From Pontibacter mangrovi (GTDB lineage: Bacteria; Bacteroidota; Bacteroidia; Cytophagales; Hymenobacteraceae): DNA of 64,000 nucleotides. Below the pieces are notes generated by a model that did no database searches, was not told the DNA's origin, and was given only the letters and a program-made list of their open reading frames with translations. The stretch is from contig NZ_VFRQ01000001.1 in NCBI RefSeq assembly GCF_006385705.1, forward strand, positions 496,001 through 560,000, given 5' to 3'. The position numbers were made by a program, and so were the translations under genes. This document shows positions 43,307 to 51,180 of this stretch, piece by piece (position 1 is the first letter of the stretch; every line of letters starts with the position of its first letter).

Positions 43307-43897
43307 ATGATTGAAACGATTGCCCGGCAGACGGGCGCGGCTTTTCAGCTGAAGAAAGGCGACAGACTGCGCGTTATCGACCCGCAGGGCGAGCAGGTAA
43401 GCGACATGGTGCTGTTTAATGCCGATGATAAACGTGAAAAGCTCTCGTCAGGCAAAACACTGGACTTTGAAGAAACGATCCTGATTACGCAAGGCCACCA
43501 CCTGTGGAGCAACCGCAGCCATAAAATGATGGCCATACTGGAAGACACGAACGGGAGAAACGACTTTCTGCTGGCCCCGTGCAGCCCCGAAACCTTCCAG
43601 ATCATGTACAAGAACCCGGAGTATCACCCCAGCTGCTTCGAAAACCTGCACACCAACCTGGCCCAATTTGGCATTGCCCCCGACGACATCCCTACCGCGT
43701 TTAACCTGTTTATGAACGTGCAGTTTGCCCCGGACGGGAAACTGTCGGTAGAGCCGCCGCTCAGCAAGGCCGGCGATTACGTGCTGCTGGAGGCCAAAAT
43801 GAATCTGATCGTGTGCCTTACCGCCTGCTCGGCCGAGCAGTCGAACAACTACAGCTTCAAGCCGATTCAGTACGAGATCATTCCGGCGAATAGTTAA
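43307..43897 (+). CDS. DUF1989 (urea carboxylase-associated) family protein
   Basis: A 196-residue protein fitting DUF1989 along its length: GDRLRVIDPQGEQVSDMVLFN, a long middle with CSPETFQIMY and HPSCFENLHTNL, FNLFMNVQF and a C-terminal VCLTACSAEQSNNY. The conserved Cys and His of FENLH and LTACS are in metal- or substrate-binding positions of the family, which includes carboxyguanidine deiminase subunits (CgdA/CgdB) acting after guanidine carboxylase. Here it is paired with a GntA-like protein and not with a urea carboxylase, which is unusual. The stop codon overlaps by four bases the stop of the convergent lipoprotein gene. Confidence 0.88.
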   Translation: MIETIARQTGAAFQLKKGDRLRVIDPQGEQVSDMVLFNADDKREKLSSGKTLDFEETILITQGHHLWSNRSHKMMAILEDTNGRNDFLLAPCSPETFQIMYKNPEYHPSCFENLHTNLAQFGIAPDDIPTAFNLFMNVQFAPDGKLSVEPPLSKAGDYVLLEAKMNLIVCLTACSAEQSNNYSFKPIQYEIIPANS

Positions 43898-44757
43898 TCG
43901 GCCTGCAGCTTATAAAAGTGCAGCAGCACCTCCTCTGCAAAGGATTTCTCGCTAAGCGTAAAGTAGCCGTTGCCGCTGTTGGTAAAGCATACCGCTTCGC
44001 CTTGCGGCTCTACTACGTAAGGCAGTTCCAAAGCTTTCTGCTGCAGCACCTCGGCTATAGTTTCGTCAGCGCCTCTGCGGTAAAAGTATAAATGGGTATA
44101 GGTTTTCAGCACCAGGCTCTTCCCGTCCTCCGATTGGGCCGCGCTCACGACGCCGTTGTAGGGCAATTCGCCTAAAAACTCGGCAGTAACCGGTTTCTGC
44201 CCAAAAGCCGGGGCTACCCGATACATGCGGGAAGGGCGGTCGCCTTTGGTGATGAGCAAGAGGTGGCCACTGCTGCGGTCAACCAGAAAAGCCTCTGCGT
44301 CGTGGGCGCCATCGGGGTAGCGGAAGCGCAGCACTGCCTGCACCTGAACCGTATCCGTAGTGGCATCCGGTTCTGCAAACTTGTAGATGGTGTTCAGCTC
44401 GTGCGCTTTGGTGTTGTCGCCAATGTCAGCCAGGTATAAGTCGTTCCCGGAAAGTGCAATGTCTTCCCAGTCACGGTTAGCGGCTCCTTTCAGAAAAACA
44501 GCCTTGGCCCTGTCGCCGGAATGGCTGAGCAAGTATAACTGCGTGGGGTTGCCGCTGTCCTCCTGCACCCACAGGTGTCCGGGGTTGGCTTTGCTGTCGG
44601 CTATGCCGGAGGCTTCGGTAATGTCGGGGGCTACCAGCCGGTACTCCGGTGCGCTCGTAGAGGCGATGGCCTGCAGCGGAGCGGCCTGTTCTTTTTCAGT
44701 GCAGCCCAAAACGCCTGCACAAAGGCAGAGCTGCCACAACTTCCTGAAATGATTCAC
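43894..44757 (-). CDS. Beta-propeller-like lipoprotein, function unknown
   Basis: A 287-residue lipoprotein. I choose GTG 44757, which gives a signal peptide ending CAGVLGCTEK; the frame is open further upstream but lacks any signal. The body has repeated strands with Asp-rich turns (EASGIADSKANPGHLWVQED, DRAKAVFLKGAANRDWEDIAL, DLYLADIGDN, RFRYPDGAHDAEAFLVD, GHLLLITKG), as in NHL or SdiA-regulated-type propellers. DWEDIA and HDAEAF are typical of a Bacteroidota periplasmic family without known role. Convergent with the DUF1989 gene. Confidence 0.8.
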   Translation of the reverse strand: MNHFRKLWQLCLCAGVLGCTEKEQAAPLQAIASTSAPEYRLVAPDITEASGIADSKANPGHLWVQEDSGNPTQLYLLSHSGDRAKAVFLKGAANRDWEDIALSGNDLYLADIGDNTKAHELNTIYKFAEPDATTDTVQVQAVLRFRYPDGAHDAEAFLVDRSSGHLLLITKGDRPSRMYRVAPAFGQKPVTAEFLGELPYNGVVSAAQSEDGKSLVLKTYTHLYFYRRGADETIAEVLQQKALELPYVVEPQGEAVCFTNSGNGYFTLSEKSFAEEVLLHFYKLQAD

Positions 44758-44916
44758 TGTACTTTCCTTTGGCTTAAACAATATGCTTTGGCCCGGAAAC
44801 ACAGCGCCCTCTCTTCCAGCTCCCCACGGCAGCACCCTAGGTCAAAACACTCCCAAAGTACAAATTATGGCGGAAGATAGTTCGTTTCTTCTACAGATAT
44901 TCGGGAAGGGGCACTC

Positions 44917-45330
44917 TCAGGAGGCAAACACTTCTTCTGAGTTAGTAAACGCTTTGAACTCCAGCGGGTTATTACTTAAATCCAGCACAAACATAGTATA
45001 CTGCTCACCAGGCTTGCCCGGGTAGCGCAGGTGCGGCTTTATGATAAAAGTCACATCCTGCTGCTCCAGCCGCTGCTGCACTTCCCCGAACTGCTTCACC
45101 GTCAGGATGCAGCCAAAGTGCGGGATGGGTACGCTCACGTCGTCTACCTTGCCACAGTAATCCAGCTCCGGCAGGTTCTCGCTAAGGTGCGCCGAAAGCT
45201 GGTGCCCGTAAAAGTCAAAATCGATCCAGCGGTCGGTGCTGCGGCCCTCGCGGCAGCCCAGGTAGTCAACATAAAACTTTCTGGTCGAGGCAATGTCCTT
45301 TACTTTAAAGGCATAGTGGAAGGCGTTCAT
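44917..45330 (-). CDS. VOC (glyoxalase/bleomycin resistance) family protein
   Basis: A 137-residue protein starting MNAFHYAFKVKDIASTRKFY, the standard first strand and helix of the vicinal-oxygen-chelate fold, with ligand His5, and FVLDLSNNPLEFKAF near the end with the metal-ligand Glu. DFYGHQLSAHL holds another likely ligand. Two such modules per dimer form the active site. It starts one base after the stop codon of the 2-hydroxyacid dehydrogenase and is certainly in one operon with it; a link to 2-oxo or hydroxy acids is plausible. Confidence 0.88.
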   Translation of the reverse strand: MNAFHYAFKVKDIASTRKFYVDYLGCREGRSTDRWIDFDFYGHQLSAHLSENLPELDYCGKVDDVSVPIPHFGCILTVKQFGEVQQRLEQQDVTFIIKPHLRYPGKPGEQYTMFVLDLSNNPLEFKAFTNSEEVFAS

Positions 45331-45331
45331 G

Positions 45332-46261
45332 CTAATAGCCTTTTTCAAGTGAGACAACATTAAGCGGAGCTTCGTCGCGGTTTACCCGGTCGTAGTTTTC
45401 CAGCACTTGCGCCACCGCAGAGGCAGGGTTGGTAACACTGGCAATGTGCGGCGTCACCTGTATGGCGGGGTGCTGCCAGAAAACATGGCTTTTCGGCAAA
45501 GGCTCCTGCCGGAAAACGTCCAGGCTGGCACCTGCCAAATGGCCTTTGTCGATCATCTCCACCAGGTCCTCCTCCACCAGGTGCTGCCCGCGGGCTACGT
45601 TTATGACAAAGGCTCCCTGGGGCAATTTGCGAAAGGTCTCCTTGTTCAGGATATCTGCGGTTTCGGGTGTCAGCGGCAGCAGGCACACCAGTATATCGGA
45701 AGTAGCCAGAAAGGCATCCAGCTGTTCGTCTCCGGCAAATGCCTGCACGCCCTCCAGCTCTTTCGCCGTTCGGGCCCAACCGGCTACTTTAAAGCCGTTC
45801 CGGCGTAGCTTTTCTGCAGCGGCGGCTCCCAGCACACCCAGGCCCATGACCCCTACCGTCACCTGTTCATTGCGCCGGTATGGCCGCGGCTGCCATGCCT
45901 CCTTCTCCTCCTGCAGCTTATAAAAAGCCAGTCCACGGGTATGGTTCAGCACCAGCGCCAGCACAAAATTGGCCATGTCGTTGGTCAAATCCTCGTCTGT
46001 AATGCGGGAGATGGGCACCCCCGCAGGCAGTTCAGGGTCTTTCAGCACATGGTCTACTCCCGCTCCCATGGAGGAAATGCCCCGCAGGTTCGGGAACTCG
46101 TTAAATGCGCCTAACGGGTGGTTCCAGGCCAGGGCAAAGGTTACTTCCTCCGGCTTGCTCACTTCCGGGTATACTTCTACGTTCAGGCTTGGTCTTGCCT
46201 CCTGAAGGGCCTTTATCCAGGGGCTGATGTCTTTGCCCTGGTTTAAAATTACGATAGACAT
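45332..46261 (-). CDS. D-2-hydroxyacid dehydrogenase, GhrA-like (glyoxylate/hydroxypyruvate reductase)
   Basis: A 309-residue NAD(P)-dependent enzyme. The nucleotide-binding site is VGVMGLGVLGAAAAEKL with WARTAKEL after strand 2 (the Arg favouring NADPH). Catalytic Arg is in NVARGQHLVEEDLV, Glu in ASLDVFRQEPLPKSH, and His in TPHIASVTNP. The early SSMGAGVDHVL is typical of the GhrA branch. Likely reduces glyoxylate or hydroxypyruvate in the cytoplasm. It leads an operon with the VOC gene. Confidence 0.9.
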   Translation of the reverse strand: MSIVILNQGKDISPWIKALQEARPSLNVEVYPEVSKPEEVTFALAWNHPLGAFNEFPNLRGISSMGAGVDHVLKDPELPAGVPISRITDEDLTNDMANFVLALVLNHTRGLAFYKLQEEKEAWQPRPYRRNEQVTVGVMGLGVLGAAAAEKLRRNGFKVAGWARTAKELEGVQAFAGDEQLDAFLATSDILVCLLPLTPETADILNKETFRKLPQGAFVINVARGQHLVEEDLVEMIDKGHLAGASLDVFRQEPLPKSHVFWQHPAIQVTPHIASVTNPASAVAQVLENYDRVNRDEAPLNVVSLEKGY

Positions 46262-46315
46262 TGGTTGTAGGTGTATTGATTAGTCGTTTGCTTTCTGATG
46301 TAACGCTCGTTAACC

Positions 46316-47599
46316 TTAGTAGGTGAACTTAAATCTACTCAGATCGGGCAGGTGCTCTTTTTTGCGGTCTAGCTCATACTTGTAAAAGGCCTGTCCCAGG
46401 TTTTTCATGAACGGGAAGCCCACCTCTTCATACAGCGCCTTGTCGTCGTTAAAGATCTGGTCTTCGTCTACGTAAATCACAGCTGTCAGCATGAACTCCA
46501 CCTTGTTTTCAAAGTCCACAATGTAGGCGTTGTCGATCATAAAGCCATAGGCATCGCCTATCTTATTAAAGATGCGGATATTTTCCGGCAGGCGCTCTTT
46601 ACCATTGCCAAACATCAGGAACTTCACATAGCTGTCTGGGTACTCCTGCGGGTCATAGGCCGGGTAATCGCTCTCGCGGGGCAGCATCGACATGTACTTG
46701 TACAGAAACGCATAGTCTTCGGGCGTCAGGTTAAAGCGCTGCTCGGCGGGCACCGCCTCCGGGAAAAGTATCGATTTGAGGATGCCCTGCAGCACCTCCA
46801 CCGAAATGTAGTTCTTGGCAGAAAAATCCATCGGCTCGTTCACCAGCTTGCCGTCTTTGTAGTACCCTTTGCCCAGGAACACCTCTTTCAGCGGGCTTGG
46901 CTTAGGGTGCGCATTGAACAGCATGGGTTGGCTGTACAGGGTGCTGTCGCCGCGGTAAAAGGTCATCGGGTTGGTATGGCTGTTCTCATCGGGGCTCAGG
47001 AAAATGGAGAGGCGATGCGAGAGGCGCACGTCCTCAAAGCCTTTCTCGTGCAGCCCTTCGTTCAGCTGCTCCTGCCCCAGAAACTCATACAGCCGGTTAT
47101 AGGCATCGTTGTCGCTTACCAGCAGTACTTTCTTAATATAGTGCGCAATGGAAGGCAGGTTGTTCCGGGCGCTGCTGTCGGTCTGCACCGCCGACTGCCC
47201 CGCATAGGCGCTGTCGATCCTCATGGGGGCTTCCTTGTCCAGACCCGGCACATCCAGCTCGTTCAGTTTTTCCAGCGCTAGCGCAGCGGCAGGCAGCTTT
47301 ACGGTGCTGGCCGGGTAAAAATACTCCTTGGGGTCTACCCTGTAAGTATAGGAAGTAAAGTGCGGATCATTTTGCGCATCCCGGTCTATTTGGGTGTAGA
47401 GAATCTGCACGCGGTACTTCTCCGGGTTCTTCAGTATTTCCCGAAACTGGTCGGGGTGCCGCTTCATGATCTTCTGAACCAGCTTTTTGTGCTTAACCTG
47501 TTGGGCCATGGCGGGGGTTTGTGTGAGCAGCGCCGCCGCCACCAGTATACCGGTGGCAAGGAACAAGCGCTTGCTTAAGTACGGGAAAGTCTTTTTCAT
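46316..47599 (-). CDS. Exported class-A beta-lactamase-like serine hydrolase
   Basis: A 427-residue protein starting at ATG 47599 with a signal peptide ending QTPAMAQQ. The catalytic motif is Ser98-T-V-Lys101 (PASTVKLPAAALA) and the SDN loop is LLVSDNDAYNRLYEF. A KTG-like third motif is not clear: the region near FNKIGDAYGFMIDNAY may take its place. With about 150 residues more than class A beta-lactamases and a long middle insert, it is more likely a peptidase- or esterase-like relative than an antibiotic-resistance enzyme. Monocistronic. Confidence 0.85.
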   Translation of the reverse strand: MKKTFPYLSKRLFLATGILVAAALLTQTPAMAQQVKHKKLVQKIMKRHPDQFREILKNPEKYRVQILYTQIDRDAQNDPHFTSYTYRVDPKEYFYPASTVKLPAAALALEKLNELDVPGLDKEAPMRIDSAYAGQSAVQTDSSARNNLPSIAHYIKKVLLVSDNDAYNRLYEFLGQEQLNEGLHEKGFEDVRLSHRLSIFLSPDENSHTNPMTFYRGDSTLYSQPMLFNAHPKPSPLKEVFLGKGYYKDGKLVNEPMDFSAKNYISVEVLQGILKSILFPEAVPAEQRFNLTPEDYAFLYKYMSMLPRESDYPAYDPQEYPDSYVKFLMFGNGKERLPENIRIFNKIGDAYGFMIDNAYIVDFENKVEFMLTAVIYVDEDQIFNDDKALYEEVGFPFMKNLGQAFYKYELDRKKEHLPDLSRFKFTY

Positions 47600-47800
47600 G
47601 GTAGGTTGATTCGTCAGCATTAAGGTACGAAGCTTTTTTTACTTGCTCTTGCTTTCATGCCTTATTTGAAAAAATATGGGCTTGGGGATGCAGCTAAGTA
47701 TAATTTTTTGCGCCGCCCTCTTTTATTCCATCCTTATCCTTCCTACTTTTCCCTGTTCACCGTTACAACATTTGCGGGTATACATAAAAGGTTTACAAGT

Positions 47801-49270
47801 ATGGCTCACGACACAGACAGGCAAACGCAGCCAACAGCGGCAGAAGTGGCGCAGCAGGTTTACAGGCAGTATCATCAGTATGCAGAGGAGGCCCCTGCCC
47901 TGCAGCGGCGGCGGTTTAAGCACCACGAGATGGTGCCTTTGCTGGAGCGCCTGCAACAGCACGAGGCGTTTGAGGTGGAAGTGGCAGGCCAGTCGGTGGA
48001 GCAGCGGGACATTTACCTGGTGAAGGCCGGCACGGGCGACATCAACGTGATGCTTTGGTCGCAAATGCATGGCGACGAGTCGACGGCCACCATGGCCCTG
48101 TTCGACCTGTTTAACTTTCTGCATCGGTCGGACGAACTGGACCCACTGCGCCGGCACCTGTTGCAGCACCTGACGCTGCACGTAGTGCCCATGCTGAACC
48201 CCGACGGGGCGGAACGCTTTAGCCGCCGCAATGCCCTGGAAGTGGACCTGAACCGGGACGCCCTGCGCCTGCAGAGCCCTGAGGCGCGCCTCCTCAAGCA
48301 GCTGCGAGACCGCATAGCGCCCGAGTTTGGCTTTAACCTGCACGACCAGAGCCGCTACTACACCGCCGGCAACACCCCTAACCCGGCCACCATTGCCTTC
48401 CTGGCACCCGCCTTCGACCATGCCCAGACGGTAAACCAGGTGCGGGAGCGGGCCATGCGCACCATTGCCGGGCTGCAGGAGGCACTACAGCAGTTTATAC
48501 CGGGGCAGGTGGCCAAGTTCTCGGATGAGCATGAGCCGCGCGCTTTTGGCGATAACATCCAGAAGTGGGGCACCAGCGTAATTTTGATCGAATCGGGTGG
48601 CTACCATAACGACCAGGAGAAGCAGTACATGCGCCAGCTCAACTTTACAGCCATGGTGTCGGCGCTGCACCTGATCGCCGGCGAAGGGTATAAAGCGCAT
48701 GGACTGGAAAATTATTACGGCATCCCTGAAAACCAGCGCAACCTGTACGACGTGGTGCTGCGCCATGTGCGGCATACGGTCAACGGGCACGATGTGGCGC
48801 TGGACGTGGGCATCCTGCGCCAGGAGGTGAACGCGCCCTTTGGCAAAGGCTATATTTATAAAGGCACCGTGGAGGAGATCGGAGACATGCACCTCTACCA
48901 CGGCTACCAGGAAATAGACGCCACCGGCCTCCGGCTGGTGCCCGGCAACGTATACGAGCCTCCGTTCCGAACCCTGCAGGACCTGGACAGCCAAACAGCA
49001 GAGGCGCTTCTGGCCCAAGGCTATACGACGGTCCGGGTGGAGCAACTGCCGCCCGACCTTACTTTGATCAACCCGCTGGAGCTGCCGCTGAATGTGGTGG
49101 GAACGGCAGAAGCCGTGGATCATACCTTCAGGCTGGGTGAGGGGGCTAACTTTAGCCTGCAGGCACCGGATGGCACCGTGGTGTGGACCATAGTCAACGG
49201 GTTTGCCCTGGCGCCCGCCTCTCCCCTGCCGGACACTTACCATGCACTGCCGCTCGGGCTCCGCATCTGA
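47801..49270 (+). CDS. M14-family zinc carboxypeptidase-like protein
   Basis: A 489-residue protein. I start at ATG 47801 (MAHDTDRQTQ), since the frame upstream codes for a non-family stretch. Zinc ligands are in SQMHGDESTATMA (His-x2-Glu), and FNLHDQSRYY (His); the catalytic Glu is in ILIESGGYHND. Unlike digestive M14 enzymes it has no signal peptide, and about 180 residues follow the peptidase domain (DMHLYHGYQEID, LINPLELPLNVVG). Such proteins are common in Bacteroidota; their substrate is unknown. The next gene begins 107 bp later on the same strand. Confidence 0.85.
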   Translation: MAHDTDRQTQPTAAEVAQQVYRQYHQYAEEAPALQRRRFKHHEMVPLLERLQQHEAFEVEVAGQSVEQRDIYLVKAGTGDINVMLWSQMHGDESTATMALFDLFNFLHRSDELDPLRRHLLQHLTLHVVPMLNPDGAERFSRRNALEVDLNRDALRLQSPEARLLKQLRDRIAPEFGFNLHDQSRYYTAGNTPNPATIAFLAPAFDHAQTVNQVRERAMRTIAGLQEALQQFIPGQVAKFSDEHEPRAFGDNIQKWGTSVILIESGGYHNDQEKQYMRQLNFTAMVSALHLIAGEGYKAHGLENYYGIPENQRNLYDVVLRHVRHTVNGHDVALDVGILRQEVNAPFGKGYIYKGTVEEIGDMHLYHGYQEIDATGLRLVPGNVYEPPFRTLQDLDSQTAEALLAQGYTTVRVEQLPPDLTLINPLELPLNVVGTAEAVDHTFRLGEGANFSLQAPDGTVVWTIVNGFALAPASPLPDTYHALPLGLRI

Positions 49271-49377
49271 TCAAACGAAAACAACAAAACAGCAGACTGC
49301 GCCCCTTGCCGATGGCAATTCTACGCGCGAGTTTGTATATTACAGGCTAAATTTAACCCTTTCGAACCTTTTTATAC

Positions 49378-50610
49378 ATGGTCTTAAACTACCTGTGGGC
49401 AATCTTTTTCCTGGTTGCCTTTGCTATTGCCCTGTTTCAGCTTATCGTTTTCCAGGATACAGAGATTTTTCAGAAGATCGTGGCCAGCACCTTCGACAAC
49501 GCCAAGCTGGGTTTTGAGATCTCCCTGGGCCTCACCGGCGTGATGACCTTGTGGCTGGGCCTGATGAAAGTGGGCGAGAAAGGCGGCGTGGTCGCCATAC
49601 TTGCCCGTTTGGTCGGCCCGTTTTTTCACCGCCTGTTCCCGGAGATCCCTAACAACCACCCCGTGTTTGGCTCTATTCTGATGAACTTTTCGGCCAACAT
49701 GCTGGGACTGGACAATGCCGCCACGCCGCTGGGCCTGAAGGCGATGAAAGAGATGCAGGAGCTGAACCCGGACAAGGACACTGCTTCCAACGCGCAGATC
49801 ATGTTTCTGGTGCTTAACACCTCCGGCCTCACACTTATCCCCATCAGCATCATGGTGTTCCGGGCGCAGCTGGGTGCCGCCGACCCTTCCGACATCTTTA
49901 TCCCGATTCTGCTGGCTACGTTCTTCAGCACTGTTGTCGGGCTGATTGCCGTGGCGCTTTACCAGCGCATCAACCTGTTCGATAAAGTGATCCTGGCTTA
50001 CCTGGGCACGCTGATCGTGCTGATCGGGGCGCTGATCTATTATTTCACCACCATTCCGCAGGAGCAGGTAAGCGTTATTTCTACGGTGGTTAGTAACGTT
50101 ATACTCTTCTCCATTATCATCTCCTTTATCGGGCTGGCCCTGTACCGGGGCGTGAATGTGTATGAGGCGTTTATAGAAGGGGCCAAAGAAGGCTTTTCGG
50201 TGGCCGTGACCATTATACCTTACCTGGTGGCGATTCTGGTGGCGATTGGGGTGTTCAGAACCTCCGGCGCACTGGACATGCTGGTGGGCGGTATTGGCTA
50301 TCTGGTAGGCCTGACAGGTGTAAACACCGACTTTGTGCCGGCCCTGCCCGTGGCCTTTATGAAACCCCTGAGCGGCAGCGGCGCGCGCGGCCTGATGGTA
50401 GAGTCCATCAACACGTATGGCGCTGACTCCTTTGTGGGCCGCATGGCCTCCGTTTTCCAGGGCTCAACCGAGACCACTTTCTACATCCTGGCCGTGTACT
50501 TTGGCTCTGTGGGCGTGCGCAAGTCCCGGTATGCGCTGGTGTGCGGCTTGCTGGCCGACTTTGCAGGCATTATCGCGGCAATCTTTATGGCCTATCTCTT
50601 CTTCCATTAA
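49378..50610 (+). CDS. SpmA/SpmB-like nucleoside-recognition (Gate) membrane protein
   Basis: A 410-residue inner-membrane protein. The first half matches spore maturation protein A (GLTGVMTLWLGLMKVGEKGG, NFSANMLGLDNAATPLGLKAM, LVLNTSGLTLIP) and the second half SpmB (EGAKEGFSVAVTIIPYLVA, ALPVAFMKPLSGSGARGLM, FQGSTETTFYILAVYFGSVG). In spore formers these are separate genes; in Bacteroidota the fused form is common and has nothing to do with spores. It may transport a nucleoside-like or other small solute. A strong terminator follows. Confidence 0.92.
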   Translation: MVLNYLWAIFFLVAFAIALFQLIVFQDTEIFQKIVASTFDNAKLGFEISLGLTGVMTLWLGLMKVGEKGGVVAILARLVGPFFHRLFPEIPNNHPVFGSILMNFSANMLGLDNAATPLGLKAMKEMQELNPDKDTASNAQIMFLVLNTSGLTLIPISIMVFRAQLGAADPSDIFIPILLATFFSTVVGLIAVALYQRINLFDKVILAYLGTLIVLIGALIYYFTTIPQEQVSVISTVVSNVILFSIIISFIGLALYRGVNVYEAFIEGAKEGFSVAVTIIPYLVAILVAIGVFRTSGALDMLVGGIGYLVGLTGVNTDFVPALPVAFMKPLSGSGARGLMVESINTYGADSFVGRMASVFQGSTETTFYILAVYFGSVGVRKSRYALVCGLLADFAGIIAAIFMAYLFFH

Positions 50611-50625
50611 AAAGCAGAATGAAAC

Positions 50626-50666
50626 AAAAAAGCCCCGGACGCTGGTGATGCATCCGGGGCTTTTTT
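50626..50666 (+). terminator. Intrinsic terminator of the SpmA/B-like gene
   Basis: Perfect arms AAAAAAGCCCCGGA and TCCGGGGCTTTTTT around a 13-nt loop. Confidence 0.92.
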
Positions 50667-50775
50667 GTTTAGCACCAGCCGGTTAGCTCCTCCGGATTTG
50701 TCTGTTATTCTTCCCTCCTTGTCTTGAGCATACAGCCGTTGGTATAATAGACAGCTGTAATGATGGAGTTGGCTT

Positions 50776-50804
50776 TTGCATGACCAAAAGAAAGTCTAAT
50801 TTTG
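50776..50804 (+). promoter_or_regulatory. Promoter upstream of the TonB receptor leader region
   Basis: TTG (50776-50778), 18 bp, then TAATTTTG (50797-50804): a match to the Bacteroidota consensus. Transcription would start near 50811, about 370 bp before the next real gene. Confidence 0.55.
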
Positions 50805-50829
50805 CGCCCGATTTGAGCAGGCTTCCTCT

Positions 50830-50862
50830 CAGGTGGCGTTGCAACAGATCAACATGCACCTG
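50830..50862 (+). ncRNA. Candidate structured leader or small RNA hairpin
   Basis: Stem CAGGTG/CACCTG, then GTTG/CAAC, with an 8-nt loop; two- and three-base bulges in between. It lies 20 bases after the predicted transcription start. No known RNA family recognised. Confidence 0.3.
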
Positions 50863-50881
50863 CTTACCACGACATAAAACG

Positions 50882-50923
50882 ATGAAAAAAATACACATCC
50901 CCTATCCGCGCGGAGGCCGCTGA
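50882..50923 (+). CDS. Possible 13-residue leader peptide
   Basis: ATG AAA AAA ATA ... TGA encodes MKKIHIPYPRGGR. It follows a 7-codon frame (50853-50876) and precedes GC-rich sequence able to pair. Position suggests a leader peptide for attenuation, but no run of one amino acid is present and I do not recognise it. Confidence 0.25.
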   Translation: MKKIHIPYPRGGR

Positions 50924-51123
50924 TGCGTAGCAGCCGCTGTTCCATACTTTCTTCAAGGCCTTTCCTGTTTCCTGACGCGTTGCTAGGTTGCCTACCGGTG
51001 TAATTTATACTTCCGGTTGTATGCTTAATCGTGCCTGACAAACTGAACAAGCGCAACTTTTAGAAATTATATAACACATCTCTGAAATAGTATAATTAAC
51101 GCCTTGCTACAGCAGGGTAGTTT

Positions 51124-51150
51124 TGCAGCGCAATCTGAAATTGCGCTGCA
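51124..51150. promoter_or_regulatory. Perfect 11-bp inverted repeat before the TonB receptor gene
   Basis: TGCAGCGCAAT and ATTGCGCTGCA with a 5-nt spacer, ending 30 bp before the ATG. A TAGTTTTG at 51118-51125 fits a -7 element, so the palindrome would overlap the transcription start, as an operator would, or form a 5' hairpin in the mRNA. Confidence 0.5.
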
Positions 51151-51180
51151 GCAGCAACTCCATTTCTACAAAATAAAACT

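Larger units (their letters stand above)
50667..51180. other. Leader region with promoter and structured RNA, no recognised gene
   Basis: 514 bp without a recognised gene. It holds a good promoter (50776-50804), a hairpin (50830-50862), a 13-codon frame (50882-50923), and a palindrome (51124-51150) just before the TonB receptor. See the separate entries. Confidence 0.55.

Noticed and set aside
46316..47599. Antibiotic-resistance beta-lactamase
   Set aside because: SxxK and SDN are present but no clear KTG motif is seen, and the length and inserts differ from class A enzymes.
49378..50610. Sporulation gene
   Set aside because: Although the family name comes from spore formers, the fused form is common in non-sporulating Bacteroidota.
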